Below, piece after piece: positions 27,604 through 37,541 of a stretch of DNA of 64,000 nucleotides; position 1 is the stretch's first letter, and each line of letters begins with the position of its first letter. Source of the DNA: Adiantum capillus-veneris (taxonomy: Eukaryota; Streptophyta; Polypodiopsida; Polypodiales; Pteridaceae); contig CM043960.1 in assembly GCA_014529385.2 (NCBI GenBank), positions 22,437,719-22,501,718 on the forward strand. Reading direction: 5' to 3'. The notes beneath the pieces are model-generated. The model was not told the DNA's origin. It was given only the letters and a program-made list of their open reading frames with translations, and did no database searches. The position numbers and the translations under genes are program-made.

Positions 27604-30116
27604 TATCCAAAAGGCTATAGAGATTCAATGTCCTCCAAGGTAGGCACTCTGTCAGGACGGCTCCTATGTCGCGCCAGTATGGTATGGATCCTCTGTCACA
27701 ATCTACGTCGATGTCAAGAGGGCCCCCTCATCCATGGGTGACGGGACCGCCCCAACTCGATCGCCCTATCAAGCAGTATGCCTCTGGTGTTGTTATGTTG
27801 TGGGAGTTGCTCGAAATCCTCTGTCTGTGACTGAAAGAAATCTGTAATCTTCCGCTGTCGCTGGATCTCTCTCATTGTGCCCCCCTTCAAGAGGTCCTCT
27901 CTGTGTTTGTGAATCTCCAATAAGTATAATCCGAGGCATCTCTGATCCTGGTATCTCATGACTCTAGAAAGTGACCCAAAACCCTCTCTGAATAGACAGT
28001 GAAAGTGGCCTCGTATCTCATGATCTCCCGGAGAGTGGGCTGCCCTCTGAATAAGGCCTCATACCTACCTCTGATCTCAGTATATGCGCTGCATCGACAC
28101 ACAAAATGCTCCTCGCTCTCCACCTCCTCTTTGAATGCTTTGCAAACTCGGTCCTCTCTGGGGACGCCAGTATGTCTCCCGATCTCAATCTCTAACCTAT
28201 GTGATGCCACTCTCAACTGACCAATCGCCACCAGTGAGCTATGTGGCATGTATGTGTCCATGTAGTGTGGTCTCTGTATGAAGTTCTAGTGTAACAAGGA
28301 ACAGGCGGAACACAGCCAAAAAGTTCCGAAATGGCGTTCTGGACGAGTCCCGTTCCCAAAACGGAGTCGGGAACGGAACAGGGTTTAACCGGAACGGGAG
28401 GGGGGACAAGGCGAAACGTGAGACGGAATGGCGGAATGGGAAAAAGTAGGCATTTAGGGGCAGATTTGGGGCTGTTTGGGGGACATATTTGGGGCAGTCT
28501 GAGGGCAAGTTTGGGGGCAGCTTTGGGGTTGTTTAGGAGTTGATTTGGGACTAAGCTGGCAGGAGGTAATTCAAGCCTTACTCTAGGCGACCGTTCCGGG
28601 CCCCCCTCCTCCCCGATCCCGTCCTGTTCGGGACCCTCCCGTTCCGATCCCCGTTCCCGTTCCGAGTAATTATTGAACCCATAGTATAGTAAGGAACTAG
28701 TCTCTGTAGTCGAACGCCTTCGTCCCCAAGCCCGGTGACTCCCAAACTCTCCTGATGTATAGCTGCCAAAGGTCCTGTCTCAACACCAGGTTCCTCTAAC
28801 TGCGAGAGAGGTGAACATAGGGTGAGTCAAGGTCGTACTGGAAGGGTGGTAGACTCTCCATATCAAGACCGTGTGCCTCAAACCATGCTCTGACCTCTGA
28901 GTACCATGCTCTCATGCCCACTCTCTGATAGCTGTATAGCTGCCTCAAAAGCCCTGCGAGTAAGTCTGTCGGGAGGTATCTCTCTCATCCTCTGAATGAA
29001 ACAGATTGTTTGGAATAGTGCCTCTACTACCATAGGTGGTGTGGCAAGCTCTACTCTGATAATGTCATGTGGCACTGTGTGCTTGCTACAGAGCAAGCGT
29101 GAAATCATACATATTTGTGGCCTCTCAATCTGTGCCCACTGGTCATCTGTTTGGTGCCCATTTGAGTACATCAAGGCCGGGGTGACTAAGGTGCCGAAAA
29201 GCCACCCCTTCGTGCGGGGCTCCTGAAAGTGTGCCTGGTGGCATCTCCGCTCTAGCATGGCCAGGGATGCATACCCTCAAGTGAGCCTGTCGGTAGCTAC
29301 CTGCCTCATAGTGAATGGTCCTGGTAGGCTGGTGAATGTAACTCCCAGGTGGACATATGAGGTGACCACATCAAGCCGTCCTCCTCTGCAGTGAAGGTGG
29401 CAGCGCTCCTCACTGCACTGGATGTGTGAAAGATCATAACCTTGGTTTTGCCAAGGTTCACAGTCAACCCCCTATGTGTGCAGAAATCAGCCAAGGCCCC
29501 AAGATGGCGCTGTAAGCCCTCGGGTGACTCTGAAATCAACACAATATCATCAGCATATAACATGATGTGGATTGGAGTACCTCCCAAGTCGCTCCCTCTC
29601 CTCCTGCTCGTAGTATGTAGTCGGAGATCTCGTCGATGTAGAGCCCAAATAGTGTCGGGGAGAGTGGGCATCCTTCCTTAACATCAATGGTGCTAGCAAT
29701 GGTCTCTGATAAGCCTCTTGGGCATCGAACGCGACCAATCACCCGCTCGTAGAGAGCGTATATGGCCCAAATCATCTCTGTTGGTATCCAGAGACTCTGG
29801 AGGCCCTGGAAGAGCCTCTCGCGTGGAACTGTATCAAAGGCCTTGGGAAATCTACAAAGCAACAGTAAAGTCTCTTCTTCCACGCCTGCCCCATCAATGC
29901 GGCAGCGCAGGACGAAGATGTGATCGATGGTGGAGAAAGCTCGTCTGAAACCTGCCTAGCCTGGGGCTCGTAGACCCTCGAGCTGAACTCTGCCTCAAGT
30001 ACTGCGCCATACAGCTTGGCCATCGTGTGGCCAATCATGATGGTCTTGTAGTTCCCTGGGTCCAAGGTGTCGCCAAATTTGTGGATAGGCACTATGGTCT
30101 GCTTATCGAGATCTTT
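27604..30116 (-). pseudogene. LINE-3 ORF2: reverse transcriptase to C-terminal knuckle
   Basis: Minus strand: RT begins with IVPIHKFGDTLDPGNYKTIM (near 30095) and HTMAKLYGAVLE, changes frame more than once, then EGCPLSPTLFGLYIDEISDY (near 29660) and the catalytic YADDIVLIS at about 29557. The connecting region has VPHDIIRVELATPPMVVEALF (near 29060), and the C-terminal knuckle region has RVASHRLEIEIGRHTGVP and EEHFVCRCSAYTEIRGRY (near 28150), missing one cysteine seen in LINE-2. A 394-bp insert breaks it at 28288. E0 inserted upstream and hAT downstream. No endonuclease was found, so the copy was 5'-truncated or its upstream part is lost. Confidence 0.82.
28288..28681. mobile_element. 394-bp unclassified insert in LINE-3, G-rich core
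   Basis: The LINE reading is interrupted between GAAGTTC and a repeat of the flank: TAGTGTAACAAGGAAC at 28288 and TAGTATAGTAAGGAAC at 28682, 13 of 16 bases equal. Both ends are rich in GGAAC/GTTCC words in opposite sense, suggesting old inverted ends. The core (28457-28549) has seven spaced runs of four or five G. It has no coding capacity. It could be a non-autonomous hAT-like element; the class is uncertain. Confidence 0.5.
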
Positions 30117-30121
30117 CAGAC

Positions 30122-31383
30122 TGTCACGTGCACATCTAACCCTATGTGTAACGTGGACAAGCTACTTCATGACAAGGGTTCAGTTCAGCTCAGTTAGTCT
30201 AGAATAGGAAGTGATCTGGCACTTTTGTGAGTCTGTTCACAGACCGTGCATGTCCAGAGACTTAGATTAGATACATATCCTCTGGTTGCACACAGCATGA
30301 TCATCAGATTTCAATCAGAACCCATTAGGAGCATTTTTACAGTGTATAGACCTATTTTCCCTATTTTTGACATTTTTCACTTATTATTTTTAAGTGACTT
30401 TTGTTGGAAACTCGGTAGGGCAAATTCACTAAGCAAGTATATAAGCAAACTAGCGCTAGCACTCTCTAGCAGAAGAGGCAGCAGGAACCCGGTGTTCATC
30501 AGGCAACTTCTCAGCAAGACCTCCCAAGACAAAAGACCTAGCGTTTTTGTAGATGTAGAGCTAGCAATTTTTCAGCAAGACAGAAGACCTGGCGTTTTTG
30601 CACAGCAGAACAGCCCCGGCGACAACACGACACAACAAATCAGTCCTAGCATTAGCAGAGTCCATAGCAGACAACAAATTTCCCTAGCATTAACGAATTT
30701 CCACCGCAAGATCAGTTTTCAGCCTTGCGTTTTTGCATCAACATGGCATTTCAGTGTTTTTGCAGATCTTCGCGACAGAACCACAAGAGGAACCAGCGTT
30801 ATCAATTTGTAGCAGTCAGACAACGCAGAAGAAGTCCCGAACCCTGCAGATCTCACCTTCCCGCAACAAATCCTCGCCGCACAGTCAGATCCAGCGTAGT
30901 TTGCAGTTTCAGCCCAGAAAACGCAGATTTCAGCATCTGCGTTTTCAGCGCGTCGTTGTCGCATTGTCGCCGTCGACATCATCACCGACATAGAGTCAGA
31001 ATTCAGCAGATAAAGATTTGCAGATTTCAGCCATTAGCGTTTTCAGATTTCAGCCGTCTCGTCGTCATCCTCATCGTCGTCGACATCGTCGGCAAGTCCA
31101 AGCATTGTAGAGATTTGTGCAATCAATAGTAGACCGCTCTCACCATAGAGAGTGGGGCCTTCGGAGGAGGTTTTGACAACATTCTGGTGTCGTATTCTTC
31201 TCTCTCTATCTCTCAATCTCATGCACCTTCATTCACAGTTTTCACCACTTTGTATGTGTCCATTGCACTCTCTCACTTAAGGAACGGAAGGCTCTCCCTT
31301 CCGTAAGTAAAAGGAACCCTTGAGCACAATTCGGAGCACTCATCTTGAGCAACGTTCAACATTCGCTTCCGCTGCACCTTACA
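30122..31383 (+). repeat. 5' LTR of E0
   Basis: 1262 bp. TATATAAG at 30438-30445 is a likely TATA box. Downstream of it lies a run of short dispersed repeats such as CAGATTTCAGC, CTAGCGTTTTTGCA and CAGCAAGAC. It ends with GCTGCACCTTACA. Confidence 0.93.
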
Positions 31384-31384
31384 T

Positions 31385-31401
31385 TGGTGTCAGAGCTTTG
31401 G
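31385..31401 (+). other. Primer binding site of E0
   Basis: TGGTGTCAGAGCTTTGG, one base after the LTR, is the initiator-Met type site with one change (TGGTATCAGAGC). Confidence 0.85.
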
Positions 31402-31562
31402 CAATGTTCTATATCACTCAAGGAAAGAACCACATAGTTTTTTTTGCTTGTTGCGGTCGCACGTAACCCAAGACCTCTTGGGCGTGTCGATACCTAATCG
31501 TGTTTTTGAAGAGTGACAGGAAACCCAAGAAAGAAGGGCTTTGTCCAGTCTCCCCTTATGCC

Positions 31563-32664
31563 TGTTAGGTGCAGCGGAATGAATGTTTTATTTTCTCAAG
31601 ATTAGTGATCTTTATTGCTCAAGGTTCCTTTTAGTTCTTAGGGAAAGAGAGAGCTTTTCGTCATATGGAGAGTGCTATGATCACGAACAAAGTGAGTGGA
31701 TTGTGCGTGCAAGTGAATGAGACTGAGAGAAGGAGAGAGAAGAGATACGACACCGAGAGGTTGTAAAACCCTCCTCCGAAGGCCCCACTCTCGTCGGCGA
31801 GAGTGGTCTATTCTTTGATTGCACAAAGGTGTACAATGCGTATGCAATGGACTATGCAACTTGGTCTATGTCGATGACGACGATGGCTGAAATCTGAGAT
31901 CTTCTAATCGCTGAATTTCAGGACTGTTTCGGTGGCTGAAAATGACTGTTTTGGCTGCGTTTTCTTGGCTGAAAAATGAGGTTTCTTAGGGCTGAAAACT
32001 GATGGTCTTTACGGGCTGAATCTGCTACACTTTAGGTGAATAATGCCGGTCTTAATTTGCTGCTGAAATCCAAAAACGCCAGGGCTGAAATTGGTCCTTC
32101 TGTCGCCGGGGTTCTGCAAATGCAAAAACGCTAGGCTGATCTGCTGTGTCGTGATGACGTCGGGGCTGATCTGCTGTGCACAAATCGCCAAGGCTGATCT
32201 GATGCAAAAACGCTAGGTCTACTGTGGAGAAAACGCCAGAGTAGTCGCGGGGGTTGGTCTTGCTGAGAAGTTGCCTGTTGAGCAAGGTGCTCCTGCTGCC
32301 TCTTCTGCCAGAAAGTGTGAACTTTGGTTTGCTTATATATTAACTTAGCAAATTTGCCCTACCTACTTTTGTTGGAAAGTCACTTAAAAATAATAAGTGA
32401 AAATCCCAATAAATAGGAAAATAGGCTAAATGCACTGGAAAATTCCCCTAACTGATACTAATGGATTCTGATGGGAAATCCGATGATCATGCTGTGTGCA
32501 ACCGGAGGATATGCATCTATGCTAAGTGGCCGGGCATGCATGGTCTACGAATAGACTCACAAAAGTGCCAGATCACTACTAATCTAGACTTGACTAAACT
32601 GACTGAACCCTGTTGTGGTGTAGCTTGTCCACGGACACACAGGGTTGGGATGTGTCACGTGACA
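31563..32664 (-). repeat. 3' LTR of E1
   Basis: 1102 bp; on the plus strand TGTTAGGTGCAGCGG to CACGTGACA. It lies only 179 bp from the inverted E0 5' LTR. Confidence 0.93.
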
Positions 32665-32676
32665 TCCCCTCCTTTT
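32665..32676 (-). other. Polypurine tract of E1
   Basis: On the minus strand AAAAGGAGGGGA directly precedes the LTR; the same tract occurs in E0 (37531-37541) and E2 (61581-61592). Confidence 0.85.
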
Positions 32677-32921
32677 CAAAGTGAGGTACTGGTACCAAAC
32701 TGTATGGCGTCGAGGGAGATTGCCAACAGCATCCGGAATCCTGGAAGGGACTCTTCGCCGGCCCACTCTGCTGTGTGGGTCGAGCGGTACTTGAACTTCA
32801 TAAAGGTCTGCAACGCTTGCTTCTTTGGGCCGCGCCGAAAGCGACACAAAGTCTTATGAATCTCCTTCGTTGCTTCAAGTTCGTCTAGAGTCCTGCTTCT
32901 TCCATCTTCAAGAATCTCCAT
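32676..32921 (-). CDS. Small ORF at the 3' end of E1 (81 aa), unknown
   Basis: Lies between the main E ORF and the polypurine tract. The sequence is basic in the middle (RFRRGPKKQ) and ends with KFKYRSTHTAEWAGEESLPG and a stop close to the LTR. The same DNA is recognisable in E0 (37315-37500) and E2 (61370-61555), where frame changes disrupt it. The place and the W.GEE phrase recall the C-terminal tail of gypsy polyproteins, so it may be a relic of a lost pol. That is inference. Confidence 0.4.
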   Translation of the reverse strand: MEILEDGRSRTLDELEATKEIHKTLCRFRRGPKKQALQTFMKFKYRSTHTAEWAGEESLPGFRMLLAISLDAIQFGTSTSL

Positions 32922-32933
32922 GGCTGAAAATTC

Positions 32934-34535
32934 CTAAAACCATCTCCAACACAAAACCATGAACATACCCATTCCATGTAAAGTGAAGGAAAAAAATCTT
33001 GTCTTCGCTAAAGACTGTGTATGCAATGTCGATGAACATAGAGACGGAGTGACAAACCGTTCATCAAACACATGCAAACAATGAGATCGAATCTTTTCTG
33101 TTTGATCGAAATCAATCAACTGTGGCCATTCACAATGGAAATGCCCATGCTTGGTGCTCACACTATCATGTGATCTTTCAGAAACTGTGTCATGCCAAAG
33201 AAGAGACATGGAATGTGACTTCCTTACATACAAATTTTTCAGCTTTTCATGAACAATCCGCATACATTCGTGCTCATCCATGAGAGAAACGTGCTTAACA
33301 TACAATATGTCATGCCTAGGAAAAGGGATCACATAATGATGCTGACTAAAATACAGGAAACCTTCACGAATGAAACACTCAAACAATGCGTGCGTATCAA
33401 TCATGAGAACACATAATACTTCCTATGATGGTTCTTTGGACCAAGGCTCGAGAGCCAAGATCGCTTCTTCGGGATCTATCGAATCGTCTTGTGGGGGATC
33501 TGTGGACCTCGACTCGAAAGCCAAGATCGATTCTTGGTGATTGATCGAATCTACAACGAGGTTAGCTTTGCTAGAAAAAGCATCAACTAACACATCATCC
33601 TTGTGAACAATCACATCTTCTTCATGAAACTCATCATGCTTGTGAGAAATCACATCTTGATCATGCAAATCATCATGCTTGTCTTTGTCATCCAAATCAT
33701 TATGCAAATCATGGTCAATCAAATCATCATGCTTAGCAATATCATTCATATCATCATGCTTCTCATAATCATGCAATTCCTGTGTGTCATGCTGTGGAGA
33801 AAAAGAGACGGAGAGAGTCTCCTTTTCGTGATTCTGTGCAAAGTACGCCTGTACTTGAGAAAAAAGTCGCAACATCTCTTTGTTTTGTCGGTCGCTTTGT
33901 TCTTGTATTGCTTTTCTTTCTGCTTCTCTTTCTGCTTTGTCTTTTGCGTGCCTGCGATGCCTGCGATCCATTTCTGCTTCTCTTGCTTTGTTTGCTGCTT
34001 GTCTTTCTGCTTCGGCTTCTGCGTGTCTGCGTTCCATTTCTTTGAATTCACGATCCAATTTGGCTTGTCGTTCTTTGGCTTCCAAGCGTGCTTGCTCACG
34101 CTCACGCGCTATGGCTGCCATTCTTACTGCATTTCTTGCTCTGCGTTGTAAATTTTGTTCCATAAACAACAGCTTCAACTCCTCCTTTGGAGTTAATGCA
34201 ATCGGTGTCGTAGATGGGGAAGGGTCGGAAAAACCTCCTGGTGTGGAAAATTCTTCTTCGCCTCTCTCATGCTCATCACTTCCAAGCGAAATATCCATTC
34301 CGCTTCGAGTGATGACCATTCTGAAGTCGTGGGTTCTTGTGGGTTCTTGGGGGTCTTGGGTTCTTAAGTTCACGAGGACCTTGGGTCGTGAGGGTCTTGG
34401 TTCTTGGGTTCTTGAGGTTTTCTTTCGCTTGCAAATCGCGTTGGAGAAGGATCTTCTCTTTACCCGAGTTCTACCCTTTTCTGCGGGCGCACCCCTTGGC
34501 GGCCTTGCGCTCACACCAAGGTTGCTTTTTCCCAC
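32934..34535 (-). pseudogene. E1 main ORF: coiled coil, His/Asp repeat, conserved C-domain
   Basis: I do not recognise this protein. Likely start MVITRSGMD at 34319, shared with E0 and E2; the frame is open further upstream to 34535. Order: acidic start with GGFSDP; a long charged helix rich in A, E, R, K (about 34150-33870), a likely coiled coil; a segment of repeated H-D pairs such as HDDLHDQDVISHKHD (about 33790-33600); two or three copies of a SINHEEPILALESRS-like unit (about 33560-33430); an in-frame TAG at 33421; then a C-terminal domain with ALFECFIR, YVIPF.RHDIL, MRI.HEKLK, SHSMSL.WHDT and FHCEWPQLIDFDQ, ending at 32934. It could be a gag-like structural protein. It has no zinc knuckle, protease or RT motif. 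Confidence 0.7.
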
Positions 34536-34752
34536 CTCACGTCGATTGGTCGGCCGCTAAGTGCACGGTCCGCTCTCAATGAGTGAAAAGAGACACAAGG
34601 GGAGGCTGGACAAGCCCTTCTTTCTTGGGATTCCTATCACTCTTCAACAAAACACGATTAGGAATCGCCACGCCCAAGTAAACTTGGGTTCGTGCGAACG
34701 CAACAAGCAAAAAAATTCTTGTGGTTCTTCCCTTGAGTAATGCAGAACACTT

Positions 34753-34769
34753 CCAAAGCTCTGATACCA
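34753..34769 (-). other. Primer binding site of E1
   Basis: On the minus strand TGGTATCAGAGCTTTGG: a perfect initiator-Met match, identical to the E0 site but for one base. Confidence 0.9.
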
Positions 34770-34770
34770 A

Positions 34771-35838
34771 TGTTAGGTGCAGCGGAATGAATGTTGTATT
34801 TTCTCAAGATTAGTGATCTTTATATCTCAAGGTTCCTTTTAGTTCTTAGGGAAAGAGAGAGCTTTCCGTCATATGGAGAGTGCTATGATCACGAACAAAG
34901 TGAGTGGATTGTGCGTGCAAGTGAATGAGACTGAGAGAAGGAGAGAGAAGAGATACGACACCGAGAGGTTGTAAAACCCTCCTCCGAAGGCCCCACTCTC
35001 GTCGACGAGAGTGGTCTATTCTTTGATTGCACAAAGGTGTACAATGCGTATGCAATGGACTATGCAACTTGGTCTATGTCGATGACGACGATGACGACGA
35101 TGGCTGAAATCTGAGATCTTCTAATCGCTGAATTTCGGTGGCTGAAAATGACTGTTTTGGCTGCGTTTTCTTGGCTGAAAAATGAGGTTTCTTAGGGCTG
35201 AAAACTGATGGTCTTTACGGGCTGAATCTGCTACACTTTAGGTGAATAATGCCGGTCTTAATTTGCTACAGAAATCCAAAAACGCCAGGGCTGAAATTGG
35301 TCCTTCTGTCGCCGGGGTTCTGCAAATGCAAAAACGCTAGGCTGATCTGCTGTGTCGTGATGACGTCGGGGCTGATCTGCTGTGCACAAATCGCGCTAGG
35401 TCTTCTGTGGAGAAAACGCCAGAGTAGTCGCGGGGGTTAGTCTTGCTGAGAAGTTGCCTGTTGAGCAAGGTGCTCCTGTTGCCTCTTCTGCCAAAAAGTG
35501 TGAACTTTGGTTTGCTTATATATTAACTTAGCAAATTTGCCCTACCTACTTTTGTTGGAAAGTCACTTAAAAATAATAAGTGAAAATCCCAATAAATAGG
35601 AAAATAGGCTAAATGCACTGGAAAATTCCCCTAACTGATGCTAATGGATTCTGATGGGAAATCCGATGATCATGCTGTGTGCAACCGGAGGATATGCATC
35701 TATGCTAAGTGACTGGGCATGCACGGTCTACGAATAGACTCACAAAAGTGCCAGATCACTGCTAATCTAGACTTGACTGAACCCTGTTGTGGTGTAGCTT
35801 GTCCACGGACACACAGGGTTGGGATGTGTCACGTGACA
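34771..35838 (-). repeat. 5' LTR of E1
   Basis: 1068 bp, very like 31563-32664, with small deletions (for example near 35390 and 35130) as the main difference. Confidence 0.93.
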
Positions 35839-36101
35839 GTGCCTCTTTTCACTCATTGCGAGCGGACCGTGCACTTAGCCACCAGCCAATCGACGTGAGG
35901 TGGGAAAAAGCAACCTTGGTGTGAGCGCAAGGCCGCCAAGGGATGCGCCCGCGGAAAGAGTAGAGCTCGGGTAATGAGAAGATCCTTCTCTAACACAGAT
36001 TGCAAGCGAAAGAAGAACCTTAAGAACCTTAAGAACTCAAGAACCCAAGAACCACAAGAACCCAAGTTCCTTGTGAACTTAAGAACCCAAGACTTCAGTG
36101 G

Positions 36102-37228
36102 ATGGTCATCACCGGAAGCGGAATGGATACTTCGCATGGAGGTGGTGAGCATGGGAGTGGCAAAGAAGAGTTTTCCCCACCAGGAGGTTTTTCCGACCCT
36201 CCCCTTCCCCATCTACGCCAGGGATTGCACTAACTCCTATGGAAGCTTTCGACAAGATGATGATGGACAGGAAGTTAGAACGCAAAGTAAGAACAGCAGA
36301 AAGAAGGGCAACCATAGAGCGTGCATATGAAGAAAGAATGGCAGCCATAGCACGTGAACACGAAGAAAGAAAAGCAGAAATGGATCGCGAGAACAAAGCA
36401 AGGAAAGCGATGAACGACCAACACATGCAAGAGTTGTTCCGACTCTTTTCTAATGTGCAGGCACAGATTGCAAAGGATCAGGAGAAGGAGACTCTCTCAG
36501 TCTCTTCTTTTCCAAAGCATGACACACATGATTTGCATGATAATGATAAGCATGATGATTTGCATGATCAAGATGTGATTTCTCACAAGCATGATGATTT
36601 GCAGGAAGAAACTGTGATTGTTCACAAGAATGATGGTTTAGTGGATACTTTTTCTAGTGAAGCTAACCTCAATTCGATCAATCATGAAGAACCGATCTTG
36701 GCTCTCGAGTCGAGGTCCAAAGAACCCCCACAGGAAGATTCGATCAATCACGAAGAACCGATCTTGGCTCTCGAGTTGGGGTCCAAAGAACTTCCACAGG
36801 AAGTATTGTGTATGCGCATGATTAGCCAGTACGCATTGTTCGAGTGTTTCATTCGTGATGCTTTCATGTATTTTAGTCACCGTTCTTATGTGATCCCTTT
36901 TCATAGGCATGACATATTGTGCGATGAACACGATTCACTCATGAATGAGCACGGATGTATGCGAATTACTCATGAAAAGATGAAATGTTTGCATTCAAGG
37001 AATTCACATTCCGTGTCTCTTCCTTGGCATGACACAGTATCCGAAAGAGCACAAGAAGGACTGAGCATCAAGCATAGGCATTTTCATTGTGACTTGCCAC
37101 AATTGATTGATTTAGATCAGAAAGACAAGTTTCGACCTCATTGTTTGCTTGTTTTTTATGAACGGTTTGGCTCTCCGTCACTTTGTTCATCTCAGATCAT
37201 TGCATGCACAATTTGTTCGAAAGACTAG
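36102..37228 (+). pseudogene. E0 main ORF (same protein as in E1 and E2)
   Basis: ATG at 36102 opens MVITGSGMDTSHGGGEHGSG; a one-base loss near 36205 breaks the frame, which continues from about 36239 for 329 codons. Charged helix (KVRTAERRATIERAYEERMA), two SINHEEPILALE units (about 36680 and 36750) and the C-terminal domain (ALFECFIRDAF to LIDLDQKDKFRPHC) are all present. The end differs from the other copies because of a frame change near 37190. The function is unknown. Confidence 0.65.
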
Positions 37229-37530
37229 AATTTTTCCAATCACTTTACATGGAATAGGTATGTTCATGTTTTTGTGTTGGAAGTGATTTCAGGGATTTTC
37301 AGCCTCGGAGATTTTAAAGAAGGTAGACGCACGACTATAGACGAAGTTGAAGCATTGAAGGAGCCACAGATGACTGTGTCGCTTTCGGCACGGCCCAAAG
37401 AAGCAAGCGTTGCAGACCTTTATGAAGTTCAAGTATCGCATGACCCACGCATCAGAGTGGGCCGGCGAAGAGTCCTTTCCAGGATGACGTTGTCGACGCC
37501 ATACAGTTAGGTACTAGTACCTCACTTTGA

Positions 37531-37541
37531 AAAGGAGGGGA
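37531..37541 (+). other. Polypurine tract of E0
   Basis: AAAGGAGGGGA directly before the 3' LTR. Confidence 0.85.

Larger units (their letters stand above)
31563..35838 (-). mobile_element. E1: E-family element inserted in E0 in opposite sense
   Basis: LTRs at 31563-32664 and 34771-35838 (minus strand) with primer site and polypurine tract in the right places. The flanks ATGCC (31558-31562) and GTGCC (35839-35843) are a target duplication with one change. Bridging them restores the E0 leader, which reads like the same place in E1 itself (34590-34620, minus). Confidence 0.92.

Noticed and set aside
30246..30812. 188-codon open frame within the E0 5' LTR (and 37665-38105 in the 3' LTR)
   Set aside because: It lies across promoter and leader DNA, the two LTR copies differ in length and frame, and the composition follows the LTR short repeats. 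Not a gene.
33603..34560. Plus-strand frames of 182 and 226 codons with hydrophobic runs
   Set aside because: They are antisense to the charged-helix and His/Asp parts of the E1 protein; the hydrophobic look is a mirror of Glu/Lys-rich codons.
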